Assembly (NCBI GenBank): GCA_031269165.1
Contig: JAISZQ010000315.1
Coordinates: forward strand, 1-8,528
Reading direction: 5' to 3'
Source: Spirochaetaceae bacterium
GTDB taxonomy: Bacteria; Spirochaetota; Spirochaetia; Treponematales; Breznakiellaceae
DNA length: 8,528 nt
The notes beneath the pieces were generated by a model. The model was given only the letters and a program-made list of their open reading frames with translations, did no database searches and was not told where the DNA came from. Positions 1-5,797 of this stretch are shown one piece after another (positions within the stretch are counted from its first letter, which is position 1; the number at the start of each line of letters is the position of its first letter). The translations under genes were made by a program, and so were the position numbers.

Positions 1-15
1 CGTCCGTGGACGCTT

Positions 16-128
16 GGGGTACGCCCACAAAACCATGCACCGCATGGTTTTGTCCCCGTTGAAGGGGGTAGCGTAGGGCGTAGACCGAAGCGAGGGGGAA
101 GACGCGGCAAATTGCCGATTCCCCCTTT
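16..128 (+). repeat. Composite G-rich stem-loop repeat, copy 1, upstream of ptsH
   Basis: The segment starts with GGGGTACGCCC and then a perfect 12-bp hairpin (ACAAAACCATGC at 27-38, GCATGGTTTTGT at 42-53, loop ACC). This is followed by the module CCCCGTTGAAGGGGGTAGCG (54-73), a variable spacer, and GCGAGGGGGAAGACG. The last part folds with TTCCCCC at 119-125. The same two modules occur in reverse orientation at 5773-5912, and the first part recurs in degenerate form at 8381-8420. The role is unknown: it could be a mobile palindromic repeat, an attenuator or a structured leader for ptsH. Confidence 0.6.
94..128 (+). terminator. Terminator-like hairpin ahead of ptsH
   Basis: GGGGGAA (94-100) pairs with TTCCCCC (119-125), enclosing a second short stem CGGC/GCCG (105-117), and TTT follows. 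The U-tract is only three bases, so it is a weak terminator at best. It may end transcription of an upstream gene outside the window or act as an attenuator in the ptsH leader. A closely related hairpin with a better T-run lies at 5773-5797 on the other strand. Confidence 0.4.
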
Positions 129-133
129 AGCTG

Positions 134-150
134 GGTTTTGGAACAACCTC
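134..150 (+). repeat. Short dispersed motif GGTTTTGGAACAACCTC (copy 1)
   Basis: This 17-bp motif recurs with one or two changes at 2566-2582 and 4085-4101, and on the opposite strand at 3899-3914. All four copies are intergenic. Here it sits about 70 bp upstream of ptsH, directly after the terminator-like hairpin. Its function is unknown; it behaves like a small dispersed repeat. Confidence 0.55.
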
Positions 151-218
151 TCTTGTTTGTGGGTATTATTTTGGTTGCAGGGGCGGGTTGCTTCACATTA
201 TATTTGGAAGGAGTTTTT

Positions 219-476
219 ATGAAAGAGTTTAGTTACACGATCAAGGATCCGTTGGGGATTCATGCGCGGCCGGCGGGGTTGTTCGTCAAGAAGATGCAGG
301 AATTTTCAAGCGAAGTCATGGTGGCACGCGGGGCGGAAGGGTGCGACGCGAAGAAGTTGCTCGCGCTGATGAAGTTGCGGATCAAGACGGGCGAGACGAT
401 CACGTTGCGGATCAATGGCGCGGATGAAGAGGCGGCGGTCGGGGCGGCTGAGGCGTTTTTGTCGGAAAATTTGTAG
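219..476 (+). CDS. ptsH: Phosphocarrier protein HPr
   Basis: HPr is the small cytoplasmic phosphocarrier of the PTS: it takes a phosphoryl group from enzyme I on His15 and passes it to EIIA domains. The 85-residue product has the family length and the active-site motif GIHARPAG with His15 and Arg17 in place. The start at 219 is chosen because GGAAGGAG (206-213) lies five bases upstream; an upstream TTG at 138 is open in frame but would add 27 hydrophobic residues absent from the family and has no ribosome binding site. The region that normally carries regulatory Ser46 (LKSIMGVM in Bacillus) reads AKKLLALM here, so position 46 is Lys and HPr kinase could not act at that site. ptsI follows after a 15-nt gap, so the two form an operon. 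Identification is near certain; the Ser46 loss is read by eye from an ungapped alignment. Confidence 0.95.
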   Translation: MKEFSYTIKDPLGIHARPAGLFVKKMQEFSSEVMVARGAEGCDAKKLLALMKLRIKTGETITLRINGADEEAAVGAAEAFLSENL

Positions 477-491
477 CGGATGGAGGGCGGT

Positions 492-2111
492 ATGATTACC
501 TTACAGGGCAAGGGGGTTTCACGGGGTATCGCGGCCGGGCGGATCGTGTTTTTTGAGCGGTCGAATTTTGTCGTCGAAAAGAAGGCGGTTACGGACACGG
601 CGGGCGAGATTGAACGGTTTCGGGCGGCGTCTTTGACGGCGGCTGCCCAGTTGGACGATCTCGCGTCGGCGATGGCGGACAAGGTGGGAAAGGAAAACGC
701 GCTGTTGTTTGAGATTCACCGCATGATGTTAAGCGACACCGACTTCACCGATCCGATTGAAAAGCTGATTGAGTCGCAACGGGTGTGCGCGGAATACGCG
801 GTGACGGAAGCGGGCGGCAGACTCGCGCAGGATTTTGCCGAGATGGACGATGACTACATGAAGGAGCGCGCAGTTGACATCCGCGACGTGTCGCACCGGG
901 TCATCGCCATTCTGTCGGGGACCCAGCGGGACGTAACGGCGGGGCCTGAGCCGGTGATCCTCGCTTCGGACGATTTTACGCCGAGTGAGACGGCGCAGTT
1001 TGACCGGAGCAAGGTGCTGGCACTGGTCTCTCAGGCGGGTGCGGAGAGTTCCCACACGGCGATTTTTGCGCGGACGATGGGAATCCCGGCGATCATCGGG
1101 CTAGGCGCGTCTCTTTCCAGCGGCCTCGCAAACAAGGAGGCGGCACTGGACGGCGGGACGGGGACGTTGTACATCGAACCGGATGCGGCGACGCTTGCCG
1201 GTCTCGAGGAAAAGAAGCAGCGGCTTGCGGAAGAGAACGTATTGCTTGAAAAGTTCCGGGGGAAGCCCACGCTTACCAAGAGCGGGCGGAAAATCAAACT
1301 CTACGCGAACATCGGGTCGGTGGCGGACGTGGAAGCGGCACTCGCGGGAGACGCGGAGGGGATCGGCCTTTTCCGCAGCGAGTTCGTGTATCTGGAGCGC
1401 GACGATTATCCCAACGAGGATATTCAGTACGAGAGTTACCGGAAGGTGGCCGAGAAGATGGGCGGGCGGCAGGTGATTATCCGCACGCTGGACATCGGCG
1501 CGGACAAGGAGGCCGGCTACTTCGGCCTCCCGCACGAGGATAACCCCGCGCTCGGTATGCGGGCGATCCGCATCTGTCTCACGCGGCCCGAGCTTTTTAA
1601 GACGCAACTGCGCGCGATCTACCGGGCCTCGGCCTTTGGCAATGTGGCGATCATGTTCCCGATGATCTCCAGCGTCCAAGAGTTACAGCGGGCGAAGCGT
1701 ATTGCGGAGGAGGCGCGGAATGAGCTGGCGGCGGCGAATATCGCGTTCAACGACAAGACGCCGATCGGCATCATGATTGAAACGCCGGCCTCGGTCATCA
1801 TCAGCGATCTGCTCGCGAAAGAGGCGGACTTCTTCAGTATCGGCACCAACGACCTCACCCAGTACACGCTGGCCGTCGACCGACAAAACGCGTCGATCAG
1901 CGAGTTTGTGGACACCCACCACGAGGCGATCCTGCGTATGATCCGCATGACGACGGAAAACGCGCACAAGGCGGGCATCTGGTGCGGCATCTGCGGTATG
2001 CTGGGCGCGGATGTAAGTCTTACGGCGGCCTTCATGGAGATGGACCTCGACGAGTTGTCTGTCGAGCCGTCCTACATTCTCCAGTTGCGAAGCCGTATCG
2101 CCGAGACCTAG
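492..2111 (+). CDS. ptsI: Phosphoenolpyruvate-protein phosphotransferase (PTS enzyme I)
   Basis: Enzyme I takes the phosphoryl group of phosphoenolpyruvate on a histidine and hands it to HPr in the cytoplasm. The 539-residue product shows, in order, the N-terminal HPr-binding and phosphohistidine domain (active His188 in AESSHTAIFARTMGIPAI) and the PEP-binding barrel (GLFRSEFVYLER near 292-303, RTLDIGADKE 331-340, NPALGMRAIRI 351-361, GIMIETPAS 426-434, FFSIGTNDLTQYT 447-459). The active-site Cys501 is in GICGMLGAD. Start 492 is preferred because GGAGGG (482-487) lies just upstream; an in-frame ATG at 480 overlaps no suitable site and would add four residues. The protein ends about 38 residues after the catalytic Cys, whereas E. 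coli enzyme I continues about 73, so the C-terminal tail is short. The usual CGELAGD loop reads CGMLGAD. No crr or EIIA gene follows. Confidence 0.95.
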   Translation: MITLQGKGVSRGIAAGRIVFFERSNFVVEKKAVTDTAGEIERFRAASLTAAAQLDDLASAMADKVGKENALLFEIHRMMLSDTDFTDPIEKLIESQRVCAEYAVTEAGGRLAQDFAEMDDDYMKERAVDIRDVSHRVIAILSGTQRDVTAGPEPVILASDDFTPSETAQFDRSKVLALVSQAGAESSHTAIFARTMGIPAIIGLGASLSSGLANKEAALDGGTGTLYIEPDAATLAGLEEKKQRLAEENVLLEKFRGKPTLTKSGRKIKLYANIGSVADVEAALAGDAEGIGLFRSEFVYLERDDYPNEDIQYESYRKVAEKMGGRQVIIRTLDIGADKEAGYFGLPHEDNPALGMRAIRICLTRPELFKTQLRAIYRASAFGNVAIMFPMISSVQELQRAKRIAEEARNELAAANIAFNDKTPIGIMIETPASVIISDLLAKEADFFSIGTNDLTQYTLAVDRQNASISEFVDTHHEAILRMIRMTTENAHKAGIWCGICGMLGADVSLTAAFMEMDLDELSVEPSYILQLRSRIAET

Positions 2112-2195
2112 CCGCTGTGGAGGCAATGGGATGGGAGCAGACGGCGGTCCACTGTCAACAACTTAAGAATTTTGGTCCGCGGATTTTCACGGATT

Positions 2196-2273
2196 ACTGG
2201 ATTGCTTCGTCGCTTTGCTCCTCGCAATGACGACAATTCCAATGTCATTGCGAGCGTAGCGAAGCAATCCAGT
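2196..2273. repeat. Inverted pair of 'GTCATTGCGAGC' palindromic repeat units
   Basis: A left arm beginning ACTGGATTGCTTCG and ending CTCGCAATGAC (2196-2231) is separated by a 12-nt linker from a right arm beginning GTCATTGCGAGCG and ending GAAGCAATCCAGT (2244-2273). The arms are near-perfect reverse complements. The same units form the array at 5983-6431, where the half-units alternate in phase. Here the pair lies inside the MITE-like element and could form a long hairpin or cruciform between the convergent ptsI and TagB/TagF-like genes. Confidence 0.8.
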
Positions 2274-2342
2274 GAAATAAGAGTGCGGCTGAGTCACCAA
2301 TTTTTTGATTTAATCAGTGCCTCCTTAGTGAACGAAAAATAG

Positions 2343-2452
2343 TCCATAGATTGCGCCATGCATGGCGTCACAGATTAATCGGGTTTTAAGTATGGAAAAT
2401 CTGCGTAATCTGGACCGCCATATATGGCGCGCCATCAGGCGCAATCTGTGGA
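2343..2452. repeat. Palindromic element with two internal 14-bp perfect palindromes
   Basis: Outer arms TCCATAGATTGCGCC (2343-2357) and GGCGCAATCTGTGGA (2438-2452) are inverted with one mismatch in 15. Inside lie two perfect 14-bp palindromes, CGCCATGCATGGCG (2354-2367) and CGCCATATATGGCG (2416-2429). The stretch between contains CAGATTAATC and AATCTGCGTAATCTGG, again partly inverted. No coding sequence is seen. It is nested inside the MITE-like element. Confidence 0.65.
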
Positions 2453-2494
2453 CCCTTATATTCCCTTTGCTTAAGTTGTTGACAGTGGGCGGCG

Positions 2495-2512
2495 GTCCCC
2501 CTTCGGGGGGAC
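2495..2512. other. UUCG-type hairpin between convergent genes
   Basis: GTCCCCC (2495-2501) and GGGGGAC (2506-2512) form a 7-bp stem closed by TTCG, a very stable tetraloop in RNA. No T-run follows on either strand, so a classical intrinsic terminator is not supported. Its left arm overlaps the right copy of the presumed target duplication of the neighbouring element. Confidence 0.5.
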
Positions 2513-2565
2513 AAGAGAGCTTTCACTCCCTCGAAGGGCGGACGCCACGTGTGCTTAACGCGCAC

Positions 2566-2582
2566 GGTTTTGGAACAGCCTC
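2566..2582 (+). repeat. Short dispersed motif GGTTTTGGAACAGCCTC (copy 2)
   Basis: This is the second copy of the 17-bp motif seen at 134-150. Read on the - strand it begins only six bases behind the stop codon of the TagB/TagF-like gene, as the copy at 4085-4101 does behind the next - strand gene. It may be part of a 3' processing or termination signal, or simply a repeat. Confidence 0.55.
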
Positions 2583-2588
2583 ACCTTA

Positions 2589-3863
2589 TCACCCCTGTCC
2601 TACCGCCTCGCCTTCACGACAGGCGGTCATAAAATCAACGACCCGGCGGGCGGCTTCTCCCCGGTACATCCACGCCTCGTTTTTCGCCTTTTGCCGGGCC
2701 GCCTGTAACGCGGGATTATCCTGCGCCTTCGTGAGAAAATCGCCGATATGGTCAAACATATCTTCCCGGAGTTCTATGCCGAAGGCGGACAAGGCGGCAA
2801 ACTGCCACAACTTTTGCACGTCGGTATTTCCCGCCTCATCCGAACAAATATCGTCCGCGTCGTAGGGGCGCAAATCCATATTTTGATTTACGTAGACAAC
2901 CGGCTTGTCGCGCAAAAACGTATAGTCAAAAATAATCCCCGAAAAATCGGAAATCATAACGTCGGCCTTTGCCAGCGCGAAAATATTGTCCCGCTCATAA
3001 TCCCACTCGACATTTTTCTGGTCCTGATACTTTTCGGTGAGCCGGTCAAGCAACGCGCGTTCCGATTTCTTTGACTGCGGATGCGGACGCACGATAATCC
3101 GAAACCCAGTCTGCGCAAGCGGGTCAAGCAGACGTTCCCCATAACGCGAAAGCAACGCGGATGGCCCCCACGAAGGCGAAACAAGCACGGTAAACGGATG
3201 ATTCGTTTCTGCGGGCAGGGCCTGCATTTTTTCCGCATAGACGTCAAGATACGTACAACCCACCGTAACCAGCCGTTTTTCACGAATATCACGCATTTTT
3301 TCAAGCGTCCGAATATCCGCCGCCTGATAATCCCCGGTTAACAACACCGAGTCAAAATAATCAAGCCCAAAAAGCCGATAGAGCGTCGCGTCGCTTGCCA
3401 TATGCAAGATATGCGCGTAATGCTTGACACCCTTCGACCGTTTTAATTGATAAACATCAAGCCCCGGCGTCGTCATCAAAACAATATCCGCCCGCAATAA
3501 ATTGAGCCGCGCAAACGCCTTATTCCCTTCGCCGATATATTCCGGTTTAATATACTGATACCCCGCCTGAAACGCCGGGTCGTTTTCCACCGAGGTGAAA
3601 TAGGCCGTCTCCAATTGCCGATGTTCCATTTCCGCAAGAATCGGCTGAAACACATTCCAGTACTGCGCCCCCTCACAATAAATCACATACGGACTTACTG
3701 CCGCCGCACTCCCGGCTTTCGCCCTGCCACCCGAAAAAAAGACCTTCGCCTTTATGATAAGCGCCCGCGACAAAAAATAAAGCGTCGCCGCCGCGCCAAT
3801 CAGAATAGAAAAAAGCATACTGCCCGTTCCCGGGTCAATATAAAGAGGAAAAAAACGCATCAT
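2589..3863 (-). CDS. CDP-glycerol glycerophosphotransferase-family protein (TagB/TagF-like), membrane-anchored
   Basis: The 424-residue product fits the Glyphos_transf family, which transfers glycerol phosphate or another polyol phosphate from a CDP-activated donor to an acceptor lipid or polymer at the inner face of the membrane. Visible signs are a hydrophobic segment at about 16-37, a Rossmann-like region with HILHMASD (151-158), SPSWGPSA (229-236), RPHP (259-262) and the hallmark SDFSGIIFDYTFLRDKPVVY (305-324). His154 and His261 lie where the family's essential histidines are expected. The start at 3863 (or the adjacent ATG at 3860) follows AAGGAG at 3868-3873; a longer frame to 3944 lacks a ribosome site and would precede the conserved-looking YIDPGTGSMLF segment. 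The gene appears to stand alone. Spirochaetes have no wall teichoic acid, so the acceptor is unknown; a glycolipid or polysaccharide is possible. Family call is firm, substrate is not. Confidence 0.85.
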   Translation of the reverse strand: MMRFFPLYIDPGTGSMLFSILIGAAATLYFLSRALIIKAKVFFSGGRAKAGSAAAVSPYVIYCEGAQYWNVFQPILAEMEHRQLETAYFTSVENDPAFQAGYQYIKPEYIGEGNKAFARLNLLRADIVLMTTPGLDVYQLKRSKGVKHYAHILHMASDATLYRLFGLDYFDSVLLTGDYQAADIRTLEKMRDIREKRLVTVGCTYLDVYAEKMQALPAETNHPFTVLVSPSWGPSALLSRYGERLLDPLAQTGFRIIVRPHPQSKKSERALLDRLTEKYQDQKNVEWDYERDNIFALAKADVMISDFSGIIFDYTFLRDKPVVYVNQNMDLRPYDADDICSDEAGNTDVQKLWQFAALSAFGIELREDMFDHIGDFLTKAQDNPALQAARQKAKNEAWMYRGEAARRVVDFMTACREGEAVGQG

Positions 3864-3898
3864 ATAACTCCTTGCCGTTTCAAGACCACGTATCCTTT

Positions 3899-3934
3899 GA
3901 GCCTGTTCCAAAACACGAAAAGAGTTTTGACAGG
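3899..3934 (-). repeat. Hairpin carrying the dispersed motif (copy 3, reverse orientation)
   Basis: GCCTGTTCCAAAAC (3901-3914) and GTTTTGACAGGC (3923-3934) are inverted with a two-base bulge. Bases 3899-3914 are the reverse complement of the motif at 134-150. It lies about 40 bp upstream of the TagB/TagF-like gene and would be in its 5' leader if transcription starts further upstream. A similar arrangement (TTGTCAAAAC, then GTTTTGAAACAG) surrounds the copy at 4085. Confidence 0.5.
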
Positions 3935-4104
3935 CTGTCGCCAAAGACTTTGCAGTTTCTGATGTCTACGCTCAAAATTTGAGCCGCCCTTCGCTGAAGC
4001 CGGGCTAAAGCCGGGTTTTAGCCTTACGAAACGGCACTTTTTAAAGGTTGCTGGGCAAACAAAGGTTGCCTTGTCAAAACGTGAGGTTTTGAAACAGCCT
4101 CATT
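3935..4104. other. Non-coding spacer with small inverted and direct repeats
   Basis: Between the two - strand genes there is no convincing ORF. The spacer holds an interrupted palindrome GCTCAAAATTTGAGC (3970-3984), a stem GGCTAAA/TTTAGCC (4003-4009, 4017-4023), a 9-bp direct repeat AAAGGTTGC (4043-4051, 4061-4069) and a further copy of the GGTTTTGAAACAGCCTC motif (4085-4101), three bases behind the stop of the upstream gene. No hairpin is followed by a good T-run, and I see no strong promoter for the TagB/TagF-like gene. Confidence 0.5.
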
Positions 4105-5703
4105 TTACAAATCGGACATCGCCCGGTTCAGGTCGCGTTGGTACAACTCCTGATAAACGAGGTTGCGGTCTTTGAGCCTTTCCTTCACCTGCCGGGTGAA
4201 CGGCATATAATGCCAGAAAATGCCGCGCAACTCCTTGTCCAGTTTCTGGATGCCCTCGCTCTCCTTCGTCATCCAGAGAAGGTAGTCCTGCATAAAGTAG
4301 CCCTTGATGTCGCCGCGCAGTTTCTGCTTGGCAAACCACTGATAGTAGTTGCCGGTGAGCCCCTCCTCCATCCAGTAGTAGGAGGCCTTTTCCTTGGCGG
4401 CCTGCCAGCGGAGATCGGCCACGGCGAGGAGAATCGCGACGGTGAGGTTTTTGGGGTACAGGGGAATGGCGATACGGCCCCGGCTCGTTGCCTTGTTCAA
4501 ACGCTCAAAGGGCTCCCAACAGAAACCGAAATCGCCGTAAGTCGGCAGGAGAATCACATAGGGCACGATGCGCTCGACCTGTTTCCGGTGCACACGAATG
4601 TAGGCTTCCTCGTCGATGCTCTCGATCCACGACAGCACGCTGATCACGTTTTCCCGCGTCCCGATGCCGTTTGGCAAACAATGAAAGTACTCGCCCGAAA
4701 GAATGGGGAACGTGTTTCCCCGGCGGCCGATACTCATCTTGACCATCTGACGAATCGTCTGGAACTCGCCGTCAATCGCCCCGGTATCAATTGCCGTTGC
4801 CGCCTTGCCACTCAACTCAATTTTGCCGGACAGCGTGTCGATGTCGGACAGCGCGTTTTCGATGTCGCGCAACAAGGCTTCAATCTCGCGGTCGATCCTG
4901 ATCATAACCCGCATCGAATCCTGAATCTCGGTGAACATCTTCCGTTGCGCCTCGGAATAACGGTCAGACACATCGGCAAACACCGGAGAAGGAGTATGCG
5001 TCGTAAGCGCGACAATCTGATTCTTGAGCACGGCCTCCGCGTCAAGCCGTCCCTTATGTTTAAGGAGAACCATCCCCTTGGAAGCATCGAGCTTCCCGCA
5101 CGCCCTTTCGTACAACTCTTTCAAATGCGCGTCCGTATTCCCGCGAGAAACGCGCACCTCGTCGGTAGCCGAAGGATGAATCTCGCCGCGACCGATCCCG
5201 GCGAACCATTCGTCCAGATAGTAAACCGGCTCGTTCGTGTAGTTTTCCCTTATAATAGTAGAAAACAGTTGCCGATGGTTGGCAGAGAGAACCCCCGGAT
5301 GCAACAGCGCAAAACGAAGCAAAAACCGCTTGGGATCGGGCATCGACAGGATGGTTTGACGGGCAAGCACCCCCATATATTCCCAAAATACCGGAACGAT
5401 CTGCATACGGAACTGGGTGCGGTCCTTGGGATCCTTCGTTTGCAACAACTTTTGGAATACCGTATGCAATCGCTGAACGAGATCGCCGCCCCCGCCGAGA
5501 GCCGTCTTGTAATACGCCGGATCATCAAACGCCTTGTGCCCCGTTTCCTCAAAATGCTTTTTTATGGGCGCAAAACAGCCCTCCTCTCCGCCCTCCGCCG
5601 CAACCGCATCGATAATCTCCTCTCCCAGAAGCGCGTCCCCGCCGGGAAAGTCGTCTTCAGGAAATTCACCGTCCATATTCATTTGTTCGTTTGTACTATC
5701 CAC
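4105..5703 (-). CDS. Protein of unknown function, 532 residues, cytoplasmic-looking
   Basis: I do not recognise this protein. It has no signal peptide and no clear membrane segment. The first 40 residues are acidic (EFPEDDFPGGD), as in a disordered tail. Residues about 80-170 are rich in aromatics and hydrophobics (VPVFWEYMGVLARQ, FLLRFALLHPGVL, YYLDEWFAGIGRGE). Residues about 248-300 have heptad-like spacing (MRVMIRIDREIEALLRDIENAL) and may form a coiled coil. The C-terminal third is Trp/Tyr-rich (DLRWQAAKEKASYYWMEEGL, YYQWFAKQKLRG, FWHYMPFTRQVKERL). The GTG at 5703 begins only six bases behind a promoter -10 box; ATGs at 5682 and 5676 (residues 8 and 10) are alternatives, and none has a Shine-Dalgarno site. 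A long open frame exists on the opposite strand, but its His/Arg/Leu-rich product looks like a shadow. It is probably a lineage-specific conserved protein. Confidence 0.75.
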   Translation of the reverse strand: MDSTNEQMNMDGEFPEDDFPGGDALLGEEIIDAVAAEGGEEGCFAPIKKHFEETGHKAFDDPAYYKTALGGGGDLVQRLHTVFQKLLQTKDPKDRTQFRMQIVPVFWEYMGVLARQTILSMPDPKRFLLRFALLHPGVLSANHRQLFSTIIRENYTNEPVYYLDEWFAGIGRGEIHPSATDEVRVSRGNTDAHLKELYERACGKLDASKGMVLLKHKGRLDAEAVLKNQIVALTTHTPSPVFADVSDRYSEAQRKMFTEIQDSMRVMIRIDREIEALLRDIENALSDIDTLSGKIELSGKAATAIDTGAIDGEFQTIRQMVKMSIGRRGNTFPILSGEYFHCLPNGIGTRENVISVLSWIESIDEEAYIRVHRKQVERIVPYVILLPTYGDFGFCWEPFERLNKATSRGRIAIPLYPKNLTVAILLAVADLRWQAAKEKASYYWMEEGLTGNYYQWFAKQKLRGDIKGYFMQDYLLWMTKESEGIQKLDKELRGIFWHYMPFTRQVKERLKDRNLVYQELYQRDLNRAMSDL

Positions 5704-5709
5704 ACATCA

Positions 5710-5738
5710 AGTATAATCAAAAAGGCGGCTTTTGGCAA
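5710..5738 (-). promoter_or_regulatory. Sigma70-type promoter for the unknown gene, giving a near-leaderless message
   Basis: On the - strand TTGCCA (-35, 5733-5738) and TATACT (-10, 5710-5715) are 17 bp apart, a close match to the consensus. Transcription would start near 5703, which is the GTG start codon itself. Either the message is leaderless or translation begins at the ATG at 5682 or 5676 with a leader of about 20-27 nt lacking a Shine-Dalgarno site. Confidence 0.7.
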
Positions 5739-5772
5739 GGGATGAGAGATAAGAATCAGCAATTACGATTTC

Positions 5773-5797
5773 AAAAAAGGGGGGAACGCCTTCCCCC
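5773..5797 (-). terminator. Rho-independent terminator on the - strand
   Basis: Read on the - strand, GGGGGAA (5791-5797), loop GGCG and TTCCCCC (5780-5786) form a 7-bp GC-rich stem, followed by one C and a run of six T (5773-5778). It lies just upstream of the promoter at 5710-5738 and would insulate the unknown gene from read-through. It is also the distal end of G-rich repeat copy 2. Confidence 0.7.

Larger units (their letters stand above)
2141..2496. mobile_element. MITE-like element with 19-bp terminal inverted repeats and target duplication
   Basis: The ends CCACTGTCAACAACTTAAG (2149-2167) and its exact reverse complement (2470-2488) form a perfect 19-bp inverted repeat bounding 340 bp. 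They are directly flanked by ACGGCGGT (2141-2148) and GCGGCGGT (2489-2496), a 7-of-8 direct match that looks like a target-site duplication. Read slightly differently, CGGCGGTCC is a 9-bp perfect direct repeat (2142-2150, 2490-2498). There is no transposase inside, only palindromic repeats, so it would need a transposase in trans. It starts 37 bp behind the ptsI stop. The family is not assigned; an IS-derived remnant is the alternative. Confidence 0.7.

Noticed and set aside
164..205. Promoter directly upstream of ptsH (TATTAT at 164 or TATATT at 200)
   Set aside because: No -35 box lies at a proper spacing for the first, and the second would start transcription at the start codon and overlap the ribosome site.
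138..218. N-terminal extension of HPr from the TTG at 138
   Set aside because: It would add a hydrophobic 27-residue stretch absent from HPr, whereas the ATG at 219 has an ideal ribosome site and gives the exact family length and His15 position.
1101..1679. 192-codon - strand open frame inside ptsI, with other antisense frames there
   Set aside because: It lies wholly within a confidently identified gene and its Arg/His-rich product has no recognisable features.
2112..2140. Frameshifted continuation of ptsI past its stop
   Set aside because: The enzyme I tail is short, but translating the following bases in other frames gives nothing like the missing C-terminal helices, so a recent frameshift is not supported.
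3864..3944. N-terminal extension of the TagB/TagF-like protein to 3944
   Set aside because: The extension runs through the dispersed-repeat hairpin and lacks a ribosome site; the ATG pair at 3863/3860 follows AAGGAG.
4138..5745. 535-codon open frame on the + strand, antisense to almost all of the unknown - strand gene
   Set aside because: Its product is rich in His, Arg, Leu and Val without domain-like blocks, it has no ribosome site or promoter, and such long shadows are common opposite GC-rich genes. The - strand protein has normal composition and a good promoter.
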